Below, one piece after another: positions 1 to 5,925 of a stretch of DNA of 6,368 nt. Every line of letters starts with the position of its first letter. The stretch's first letter is position 1. A program made the translations under genes and the position numbers. The notes beneath the pieces were generated by a model that was not told the origin of the DNA, did no database searches, and worked only from the letters and a program-made list of their open reading frames with translations. Source of the DNA: Pseudomonadota bacterium (GTDB taxonomy: Bacteria > Pseudomonadota > Gammaproteobacteria > Steroidobacterales > Steroidobacteraceae); assembly GCA_021781775.1 (NCBI GenBank), contig JAJXWE010000106.1:1-6368 (forward strand), in the 5' to 3' direction.

Positions 1-534
1 GAGATTCGCCGTTCCGTGGCGGCCGGCGCCACCGAGATCGACGTCGTGATCAGCCGCCGGCACGCGCTCACGTCCGACTGGCGGGCGCTCTACGATGAGA
101 TTCGCGCATTCCGCCAGGCCTGTGGCTCGGTGCACATGAAGACCATCCTCGGCACCGGTCAGCTCGGCTCGCTCGGCACGGTGGCCAAGGCCTCGCTCGT
201 TGCCCTCATGGCGGGCTCGGATTTCATCAAGACCTCCACCGGCATGGAACCGGTGAACGCAACGCTGCCGGTGAGTCTGGTGATGCTACGCATGATCCGC
301 GAGTTCGCCGAGCGGACCGGGCAGGCGGCGGGCTTCAAACCGGCCGGCGGCATTTCCACCGCCAAGACAGCGCTTGCCTACCTGATGCTCGTCAAGGAGG
401 AGTTGGGCGATGCGTGGCTGACGAGCGAGCGGTTTCGCTTCGGCGCCTCGCGTCTGCTCGGCGACATCGAGCGGCAGATCGAGCATCAGGTCACGGGCCG
501 CTACTCCGCTGCCCACCGTCATCCCATGGGCTAG
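1..534 (+). CDS. deoC: Deoxyribose-phosphate aldolase, DERA-like (C-terminal part)
   Basis: This is a class I aldolase that reversibly splits 2-deoxy-D-ribose-5-phosphate into D-glyceraldehyde-3-phosphate and acetaldehyde, the last step of cytoplasmic deoxynucleoside breakdown. The reading frame is open from the first base, so the start and roughly the first half of the protein lie outside the window; 177 codons are visible. All active-site segments are present. EIDVV carries the catalytic Asp (codon at 40). FIKTSTG carries the Schiff-base Lys (codon at 229). GFKPAGGIS carries the second Lys (codon at 337). The tail, GASRLLGDIERQIEHQVTGR followed by a Tyr and a short end, and the segment around LYDEIRAFRQACG match, from memory, the longer animal-type DERA rather than the short E. 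coli enzyme. The GTG at 16 is internal, because conserved sequence continues upstream of it. The gene ends 32 bases before an aldehyde dehydrogenase that could consume its acetaldehyde product. Identification is very secure; the subtype is less so. Confidence 0.95.
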   Translation, partial: EIRRSVAAGATEIDVVISRRHALTSDWRALYDEIRAFRQACGSVHMKTILGTGQLGSLGTVAKASLVALMAGSDFIKTSTGMEPVNATLPVSLVMLRMIREFAERTGQAAGFKPAGGISTAKTALAYLMLVKEELGDAWLTSERFRFGASRLLGDIERQIEHQVTGRYSAAHRHPMG

Positions 535-566
535 GCGCACGCAAGCGGGAGTTCGAACCGATCATC

Positions 567-2993
567 ATGAGCAGCGTCCCGGAGATCTTCGACACGCTCA
601 GCTACGGACCGGCACCCGAGGAAGCCGGCGCGGTACGCGCATGGCTCGCGGCGCGCGCCGATGGATTCCGACTGTTCATCGGCGGGCAGTGGCAGGCCTC
701 GCACGAGGCCAACACACCGATTCCGAGCATCAATCCGGCCACCGGCGAGGTGCTCGCGAGTCTCACGCAGAGCTGCGCGGCGGATCTCGACGATGCGGTG
801 GCCAGCGCCCAGGCGGCCTTCCCGGCGTGGGCCAAGTCCCCGGGCAAGCGCTCGCGCGTGCTCTATGCGCTCGGCCGCCTGCTGCAGAAGCACAGCCGGT
901 TCTTCGCCGTGCTCGAGTCGCTCGACAACGGCAAGCCGATCCGCGAGACCCGCGATCTGGACGTGCCGCTGGCGGCGCGCCATTTCACCTATCACGCCGG
1001 ATGGGCGCAGCTCGCGGCACGGGAGTTCCCGGATCACGAGCCGCTCGGAGTGGTCGGCCAGATCATTCCGTGGAATTTTCCCCTGCTGATGCTGGCCTGG
1101 AAGATCGCGCCGGCACTCGCCGCGGGCAACTGCGTGGTGCTCAAGCCTGCCGAGGACACCAGCCTCACGGCACTGTTCTTCGCGGGGCTCTGCGCCGATG
1201 CCGGCGTGCCGCCGGGCGTGATCAACATTCTCACCGGCGATGGCCGGGTCGGCGAGCTGATCGTGTCTCATCCGGGCATCGCGAAGATCGCCTTCACTGG
1301 CTCGACCGAGGTCGGCAAGCTCATCCGCCGCCGCACGGCGGGCTCGGGCAAGTCCCTGACGCTCGAGCTCGGGGGCAAATCACCGTTCGTCGTGCTCGCG
1401 GATGCGGATCTCGATGCGGCAGTCGAGGGCCTGGTCGACGCCATCTGGTTCAATCAGGGTCAGGTGTGTTGCGCCGGGTCGCGCCTGATCGTCGAGGAGG
1501 GCGTGCTGCCGGGGCTGGTGCAGAAGATCAAGACCCGTCTCGGCCGCATGCGCTTGGGCGATCCGCTCGACAAGGCGATCGACATGGGCGCGCTCATCTC
1601 CCCGGCACACTGCTCGCGCGTGCAGCGCTTCGTCGAACAGGCGCGCAGCGAGGGCGCCACCGTGTGGCAGCCGGCGGTCGCTGTGCCGCAGCGCGGGGCG
1701 TTCTACCCGCCGACGCTGCTGACCGAGGTTTCACCGGCGAACGTCGTCTGGCGGGAGGAAGTGTTCGGTCCGGTGCTGGCGGCGACCAGCTTCCGCACGC
1801 TGGCCGAGGCAGTTGAGCTCGCGAACAACACCCGTTACGGGCTTGCCGCGACGCTCTACACAGAGAACATCAATCGCGCGCTCGAGCTCGCCGCAAAACT
1901 CAAGGCGGGCGTGGTCTGGATCAATACCACCAACCAGCTGGATGCGGCCTGCGGCTTCGGCGGCATCCGCGAGAGCGGCTTCGGCCGCGAGGGCGGGCTC
2001 GAGGGCATGCTCGATTATCTGCGCGAGCGCGACGCCTGGCTCGCCGAGCCGCCCGTGGGCCATTCGGCGGCCGCTGATCCCGGCACGCAACTCGACCGGG
2101 CGCTCGTCACGGCGTCCGCCGGCACGGAGCCGCCGCCGGAGCACATCGATCGCACGCGCAAGCACTACATCGGCGGCAAACAGTGCCGGGCGGATGGCGG
2201 GCAGTCGCAGCCGGTCTTCGCGGCCGAGGGGCGCCTGGCCGGCTGGGTGGCGCGCGGCAACCGCAAGGACATCCGCGATGCGGTTGAGGCGGCCGCGCGG
2301 GCCGAGCGCTGGGCGGACTCGACCGCACACCTGCGCAGCCAGATCCTGTTCTACATCGCCGAGAACCTCACGCTGCGGCGCACCGAGTTCGCCGCGAACC
2401 TGCGTCGCCTGACCGGCCGCAAGATCGGAGCGTGCCGCCTGGAGGTGGATGCCTCGATCGCGCGCCTGTTCGCCTATGGTGGCTGGGCCGACAAATACGA
2501 TGGTCTCGTGCACACCCCGCCGGTGCGCAGTATCGCCCTCGCGGTGCCCGAGCCGATTGGTGTGATCGGCGTCGTTTGTCCGGACGAGGCGCCGCTGCTG
2601 GGCTTCGTCTCGCTGCTCGCGCCGGTGATTGCCATGGGCAATCGCTGCGTGATCATTCCGTCCGAGCGCATGCCGCTGCCGGCGCTCGACCTGTGCCAGG
2701 TTCTCGAAACCTCCGATGTGCCGGGTGGCGTGGTGAACATCGTCACCGGCGAGCGCGATGCACTGACCGCAACGCTGGCCACACACGATCAGGTGGATTG
2801 CCTGTGGTACTTCGGGACCGCTGAGGGCAGCCGGCGGGTGGAGGAGTGGGCGGCCGAGACAATCAAGCGGACCTGGGTGAACGGTGGACGGCGCCGCGAC
2901 TGGCTGTCGGCGCAGCGCGGCGAGGGCCGGGTGTTCCTGCGCCAGGCCACGCAGATCAAGAACATCTGGCTGCCGTACGGCGACTCGGCATGA
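567..2993 (+). CDS. Two-domain aldehyde dehydrogenase, ALDH16 type
   Basis: This 808-residue protein is an NAD(P)-dependent aldehyde dehydrogenase with two ALDH-like domains, the size and layout of the ALDH16 family. Domain one (about residues 30-500) has a complete active site: Asn170 in IIPWNFPLL, cofactor Lys193 in VLKPAE, the FTGSTEVGK loop (Gly245, Gly250), Glu267 in LELGGKSP, nucleophile Cys301 in GQVCCAGSR, and Glu398 in EEVFGPV. Domain two (about 534-808) aligns as a degenerate copy. The segment matching IIPWN reads VVCPDE, so the Asn is replaced by Glu674, and I see no catalytic Cys or Glu. The end, GEGRVFLRQATQIKNIWLPY, is typical of ALDH16 as I recall it. Bacterial ALDH16 enzymes are active, while vertebrate ALDH16A1 has lost the Cys. 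The ATG at 567 is chosen because it follows the aldolase stop; the frame is open upstream only inside deoC. The Shine-Dalgarno is modest (GGGAG at 547-551, 15 bases away), so translation may be coupled to deoC. The likely role is oxidation of acetaldehyde from DeoC; the true substrate is inferred. Confidence 0.92.
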   Translation: MSSVPEIFDTLSYGPAPEEAGAVRAWLAARADGFRLFIGGQWQASHEANTPIPSINPATGEVLASLTQSCAADLDDAVASAQAAFPAWAKSPGKRSRVLYALGRLLQKHSRFFAVLESLDNGKPIRETRDLDVPLAARHFTYHAGWAQLAAREFPDHEPLGVVGQIIPWNFPLLMLAWKIAPALAAGNCVVLKPAEDTSLTALFFAGLCADAGVPPGVINILTGDGRVGELIVSHPGIAKIAFTGSTEVGKLIRRRTAGSGKSLTLELGGKSPFVVLADADLDAAVEGLVDAIWFNQGQVCCAGSRLIVEEGVLPGLVQKIKTRLGRMRLGDPLDKAIDMGALISPAHCSRVQRFVEQARSEGATVWQPAVAVPQRGAFYPPTLLTEVSPANVVWREEVFGPVLAATSFRTLAEAVELANNTRYGLAATLYTENINRALELAAKLKAGVVWINTTNQLDAACGFGGIRESGFGREGGLEGMLDYLRERDAWLAEPPVGHSAAADPGTQLDRALVTASAGTEPPPEHIDRTRKHYIGGKQCRADGGQSQPVFAAEGRLAGWVARGNRKDIRDAVEAAARAERWADSTAHLRSQILFYIAENLTLRRTEFAANLRRLTGRKIGACRLEVDASIARLFAYGGWADKYDGLVHTPPVRSIALAVPEPIGVIGVVCPDEAPLLGFVSLLAPVIAMGNRCVIIPSERMPLPALDLCQVLETSDVPGGVVNIVTGERDALTATLATHDQVDCLWYFGTAEGSRRVEEWAAETIKRTWVNGGRRRDWLSAQRGEGRVFLRQATQIKNIWLPYGDSA

Positions 2994-3117
2994 GCCGGGC
3001 GCCTCGGCATCAGGACGTGCACGCGCACGGTCGATGGGGTGATGCGACATGCTGGGTTACGGGGATGTGCACACGAGAGGTCGTTCGCTGTGGTGCCTGT
3101 GCAACGAGCTGGTCTCG

Positions 3118-3135
3118 AACCGCCGCCCGGCGGTT
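3118..3135 (+). repeat. Perfect 7-bp inverted repeat (hairpin) next to the -35 box
   Basis: AACCGCC at 3118-3124 and GGCGGTT at 3129-3135 are exact reverse complements separated by the four bases GCCC. This gives a compact, G/C-rich hairpin. No T run follows, so it is not a standard rho-independent terminator. It lies 125 bases after the dehydrogenase stop, and its right arm shares two bases with the TTGACA box at 3134-3139. It could act as a weak or factor-assisted terminator, or as a protein-binding palindrome at the promoter; the sequence cannot decide. Confidence 0.45.
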
Positions 3136-3162
3136 GACAGGGGAACGTCTCGAGTATATCGT
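3134..3162 (+). promoter_or_regulatory. Candidate sigma70 promoter for the receptor gene
   Basis: A perfect TTGACA -35 hexamer at 3134-3139 is followed, after 17 bases, by TATCGT at 3157-3162, which keeps the important T-A-x-x-x-T positions of the -10 box. An alternative -10, TATATC at 3155-3160, would give a 15-base spacer. The site starts an AT-rich patch within otherwise GC-rich DNA and points toward the receptor gene. Initiation would fall near 3169, leaving a leader of about 325 bases. A full-consensus -35 with optimal spacing is good evidence, but the -10 match is only moderate, and a weaker promoter nearer the gene is possible. Confidence 0.5.
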
Positions 3163-3187
3163 TTTACGTAGTCCGTTAAACGTTTTA
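3160..3187 (+). promoter_or_regulatory. Operator-like site: 21-bp-spaced repeats with AAACGTTT palindrome
   Basis: CGTTTTA occurs at 3160-3166 and again at 3181-3187, 21 bases apart start to start, or about two helical turns. Between them, CGTTAAACG at 3174-3182 is an inverted near-copy of CGTTTTACG at 3160-3168 (8 of 9 bases pair). The centre contains the 8-base palindrome AAACGTTT at 3178-3185. Palindromes with a central CG and flanking A/T resemble operators of LacI-family repressors (for example the PurR type). The site overlaps the -10 box and the expected start of transcription, a classical repressor position. No regulator gene is visible in the window, so the family assignment is inference. 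Confidence 0.35.
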
Positions 3188-3321
3188 GCCAAGAAATACA
3201 AGGTTTTTCCGCAGGACTCCCAGGGTCCACGGCGAGTCTCCCGCGCAGGGGTGCTTGAGTGCTGAACGCAAGAACGCCGCCACTACCACGCACACCGGGC
3301 GCGCCTTGGGCGACATTTGTT

Positions 3322-3378
3322 GTTGCGTAGACGAAACATCATGCTGTCACGCAACTGCAATCACAGGCGATTAGCATG
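3322..3378 (+). other. Interleaved inverted repeats in the receptor leader
   Basis: GTTGCGT at 3322-3328 pairs perfectly with ACGCAAC at 3349-3355 (7 bp, 20-base loop). CATGCT at 3340-3345, inside that loop, pairs perfectly with AGCATG at 3373-3378 outside it. Both helices could form together only as a pseudoknot; otherwise they are alternatives. If the promoter at 3134-3162 is right, this lies in the 5' leader about 115-170 bases before the receptor start. Repeats of this length with such spacing are expected by chance about once in a region of this size, so the support is weak. Confidence 0.2.
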
Positions 3379-3481
3379 ACGTGTCCAAGCAACACTATCC
3401 GGGTCGGACGATCGGCGCATATCACTGGCCGGCCGGACGCACGCCGTCGTAATCAACACACGACCGTATTGTGATCAGGTT

Positions 3482-3486
3482 AGGAG
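3482..3486 (+). promoter_or_regulatory. Ribosome binding site that fixes the receptor start
   Basis: AGGAG at 3482-3486 lies 8 bases before the ATG at 3495. An in-frame GTG at 3471 lies upstream of it, and starting there would place the Shine-Dalgarno inside the coding sequence and add eight residues ahead of a clean signal peptide. The ATG at 3495 is therefore preferred. Confidence 0.85.
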
Positions 3487-3494
3487 AGTCCGCA

Positions 3495-5909
3495 ATGTCC
3501 ATTGAGATCCGTAAGGTGGTTCGACACATCCTTGCCCCGCTGGCGGCGGTTGTCCCTTGCATGGCGCTGCTGGCCGCCGCGCCTGCTGTCGCTGCCCCGC
3601 AGAGCGCGAGTCAGAGCGATTCACAGACCAAGGCGCCGTCGGACTCGCTGAAGAAAGTGGTGATCGTGGCGACCGAACAAGCTGTCGCCACGGTGAGTCC
3701 CACCAAGTTTGAGCACGTCAGTCCGGCGGTGAGTGTCGTGAGCGTGCTGAACAACGTCCCGGGATTTAACTCACGGGCACTGGGAGTCGGCGGCTTCGTC
3801 GTCAGCGACACTGCCTTTACGCTCGACGGATTCAAGAGCGATGAGCTCGGCAGCAGCTTCGATGGCGTGCCGGATCTCAATACGTTCCTGGGCGGCTTGT
3901 ACGGCCAGGGCGACCAGCCCATCGGGCAGCCGCTCGTTGCGATGGATCTCGCCGGAGCGAACGTTTACAGCGGCGCGAGCACGCAGTCGCAGTCCTCGAT
4001 CGACAACCTCGGCGGCACTATCGCGTTCCAGCCGGCCTTGCCGACGCAGAACTTTCACGTCGATGTGATCGGGACCGGCGGCGAATACGACGGTGGCGGT
4101 TCCGAGAGCCAAGGGGTTCTGGCGGTCAATTCCGGTGCCATCAGCGCTCTCGGGGGGCTGAATGTCTTGGCGAAGTTCGGGCACACGCTGCTCCATGGTC
4201 CCTGGGACAACGTCGTTGAGCGGTTGAATTCATTCTATCTGGCGGCCGTACAGCCGACGTCGTCGGGGCAGGTCAGACTGGTCGTGGCCGTGAACAATGC
4301 CAATGGCCAGCCGCCGAACGAGGTTCCCGGAGCGATCCTCGCGCAGAAGGGCAACTACTACAACTGGCCGCAGAATGTCGCCTATACCAATCAGGCAACA
4401 AACAATACATTCGTGGCCCTGACCATGAAGTCGCTGTTGAACCGCTACGTAATCGGTGAAGCCAAGGCGTTCTACGTTGCTTCGAGCAACAACCGCACGG
4501 CCTGGTCGAACCCGATATACAACAATCAGTACGGTGGATATTCCTATGATTTGACCGATACGCTGAAGAGTTGTTTGGCTCTCAATGGCTATAACTCGCC
4601 CGTTCCAGTGCCGGGACAGCCGTTCGCAGAGCAATATGACTGCGCGACGGCGCAGTCGATGTTTGGCGCACCCGCCGCCGGTGCGAAAGCTGAACCCGGG
4701 ACAGCCTACCAACACTACATTCAGAACTACGCCGAGTGGGGCGCAATGGGTGATCTGACCATCCTCCTGCCGCACAACACGGTCCGGACGGGATTGATGG
4801 GCATTCAGGCGCCGATGCTGTCGGAAGAATCGTGGTTCGGAAAATGGCCGGCACCCATCGGCACTTCTGGCTATAACATGGCGTGGCTCGAGCACGACGG
4901 ACAGACATGGGTTCGGGCCTATGTCGAAGACAACATCTCGTTGCTGAATCACAGACTCCATATTTACCCGGGCGTCACGTACTACCGCCTGGCGATGTTC
5001 GCGAACGACGATCAGGGGTATTACTACACTTATTCCGGCGAAGTATCTGAGACGTACAAGTGGGCTCAGGAGTCTCTCGGCGTGAACTATGCATTCACAC
5101 ACGAGCTGAATGCCTACGTGAATTGGGGCACGTCCACTAAGCCGCCCAACATCAGTGCGTTGTACGGCAACATCGGTTCGACCCCGACTCCGGTGCCGCC
5201 GAATGTGGTGCCTGAGAAGGTCGACAACATTGACGCAGGCGTTCGGTTCAATAACGGCCTCTACAACTGGGAGGTGGCGTTCTTCAATCGCAACTTCCAA
5301 AACATCTTCAGCTCGAACTACAGCGACATTACCGGCATCACTACGACGAAGAATGCCGGAGCTGCGCTTTTCAGGGGCTTTACGCTCAAAGGCGGAGTGG
5401 TGCTGCCGTATGACCTGCAGCTGACGGGGAATCTTGGCTACACCAGCGCGAAGTACACCAAGAATTTCACGGACGTCAACGGCATTTCGTTCCTCGACGG
5501 TATGCCACGACCGAACATTCCGGAAGAGACGGCCAACCTTGGTCTCGATTACAGCCATGGTCCGTGGTACGGCAGCCTCGCCTACCACTTCACGGGTTCG
5601 GAGTACGTCGCAAGCTACGAGAACGGAACGACCTGCTATCCTTCCGCGCCCAACGCCCCGGGATACTGCAAGACCAACTATAAGCTGCCGGGCTATGGCA
5701 CAGTGGACCTGTACGGATCCTACCTCTGGATCGTGCACAACAGCACGCTGAAGTCCGTGAAGATTGATCTGCACGTCGACAATCTTCTGAATAAGCAGTC
5801 GCCGTTCTACTCGGAGGGCTTGGATCAGAGTTCGACGCCGAACTTCATCTGGACGATTTACAGCCTGCCGATGTTCGTCGGACTGACGGTAAGCGCGAAG
5901 TTCTTCTAA
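3495..5909 (+). CDS. TonB-dependent outer-membrane receptor
   Basis: This 804-residue protein is an outer-membrane active transporter that imports a ligand into the periplasm using energy from TonB-ExbB-ExbD. A Sec signal peptide covers about residues 1-33: basic start with R6 K7, a hydrophobic core, and an AVA site before APQS. A Ser/Gln-rich linker leads to a candidate TonB box, KKVVIVAT, at 53-60. The plug domain (about 65-178) includes FTLDGF (from about 108), SSFDGVPD (from about 120) and the plug-end motif NLGGTIAF (ending at 178). The rest is a beta barrel rich in Tyr, Asn and Gly, closing with VGLTVSAKFF, whose terminal Phe is the usual signal for outer-membrane assembly. Cys pairs at 360/383 and 714/725 probably form disulfides in surface loops. 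The substrate is unknown. A propeller-like exported protein starts 16 bases downstream, suggesting a shared operon. The gene is less G/C-rich than its neighbours; for example, bases 5281-5340 have 27 of 60 as G or C. Confidence 0.93.
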   Translation: MSIEIRKVVRHILAPLAAVVPCMALLAAAPAVAAPQSASQSDSQTKAPSDSLKKVVIVATEQAVATVSPTKFEHVSPAVSVVSVLNNVPGFNSRALGVGGFVVSDTAFTLDGFKSDELGSSFDGVPDLNTFLGGLYGQGDQPIGQPLVAMDLAGANVYSGASTQSQSSIDNLGGTIAFQPALPTQNFHVDVIGTGGEYDGGGSESQGVLAVNSGAISALGGLNVLAKFGHTLLHGPWDNVVERLNSFYLAAVQPTSSGQVRLVVAVNNANGQPPNEVPGAILAQKGNYYNWPQNVAYTNQATNNTFVALTMKSLLNRYVIGEAKAFYVASSNNRTAWSNPIYNNQYGGYSYDLTDTLKSCLALNGYNSPVPVPGQPFAEQYDCATAQSMFGAPAAGAKAEPGTAYQHYIQNYAEWGAMGDLTILLPHNTVRTGLMGIQAPMLSEESWFGKWPAPIGTSGYNMAWLEHDGQTWVRAYVEDNISLLNHRLHIYPGVTYYRLAMFANDDQGYYYTYSGEVSETYKWAQESLGVNYAFTHELNAYVNWGTSTKPPNISALYGNIGSTPTPVPPNVVPEKVDNIDAGVRFNNGLYNWEVAFFNRNFQNIFSSNYSDITGITTTKNAGAALFRGFTLKGGVVLPYDLQLTGNLGYTSAKYTKNFTDVNGISFLDGMPRPNIPEETANLGLDYSHGPWYGSLAYHFTGSEYVASYENGTTCYPSAPNAPGYCKTNYKLPGYGTVDLYGSYLWIVHNSTLKSVKIDLHVDNLLNKQSPFYSEGLDQSSTPNFIWTIYSLPMFVGLTVSAKFF

Positions 5910-5912
5910 CGC

Positions 5913-5920
5913 GGGAGGAA
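5913..5920 (+). promoter_or_regulatory. Strong ribosome binding site for a TTG start
   Basis: GGGAGGAA at 5913-5920 is a near-perfect Shine-Dalgarno sequence placed 5 bases before the TTG at 5926. It sits in the 16-base gap after the receptor stop. It supports TTG as the start, because in-frame GTG codons at 5956 and 5968 lack such a site and would remove the basic part of the signal peptide. Confidence 0.8.
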
Positions 5921-5925
5921 GGCGG

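Larger units (their letters stand above)
2994..3494. other. Intergenic region, about 500 bases, regulatory content only
   Basis: No convincing gene was found on either strand between the dehydrogenase stop and the receptor start. Short open frames exist but have weak ribosome binding sites and no recognisable protein features. Reading left to right, it holds a weak 5-bp hairpin (CGTGC at 3016-3020 with GCACG at 3025-3029), a 7-bp hairpin at 3118-3135, a candidate promoter at 3134-3162, and an AT-rich patch at about 3152-3215 with operator-like repeats. A leader of roughly 325 bases with possible secondary structure follows. I saw no T-tract terminator after the dehydrogenase, so termination may be factor-dependent or the upstream transcript may run on. 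No known riboswitch core was recognised, although receptors of this class are sometimes riboswitch-controlled. Confidence 0.7.

Noticed and set aside
414..566. Extension of the dehydrogenase frame upstream to 414.
   Set aside because: This stretch overlaps the conserved end of deoC in another frame and encodes an Arg-rich peptide not belonging to ALDH16; the ATG at 567 fits the family N-terminus.
3016..3029. A 5-bp hairpin after the dehydrogenase as a terminator.
   Set aside because: The stem is short and has no following T run, so a rho-independent terminator cannot be supported.
1731..3050. A 439-codon minus-strand open frame opposite the dehydrogenase.
   Set aside because: It is antisense to conserved ALDH16 sequence, with no recognisable motif and Arg/His/Ala-rich composition expected from reverse reading of biased codons.
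3083..3140. On the minus strand, a stretch resembling a tRNA 3' half (CCTGTCAA, then GGTTCGAGACC, then GGCACCA).
   Set aside because: The T stem has mismatches, the distance to CCA is wrong, the anticodon stem does not pair, and there is no D arm or matching acceptor strand. It is judged a coincidence, and no attachment-site duplicate was seen.
2990..3265. A possible 91-residue gene whose ATG overlaps the dehydrogenase stop (ATGA).
   Set aside because: The overlap is suggestive of coupling, but there is no ribosome binding site, the protein has no recognisable feature, and the frame runs through the hairpin, promoter and operator-like patch.
3169..3494. A cobalamin or TPP riboswitch in front of the receptor gene.
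   Set aside because: Neither the conserved B12-box region nor the TPP CTGAGA core could be found in the leader.
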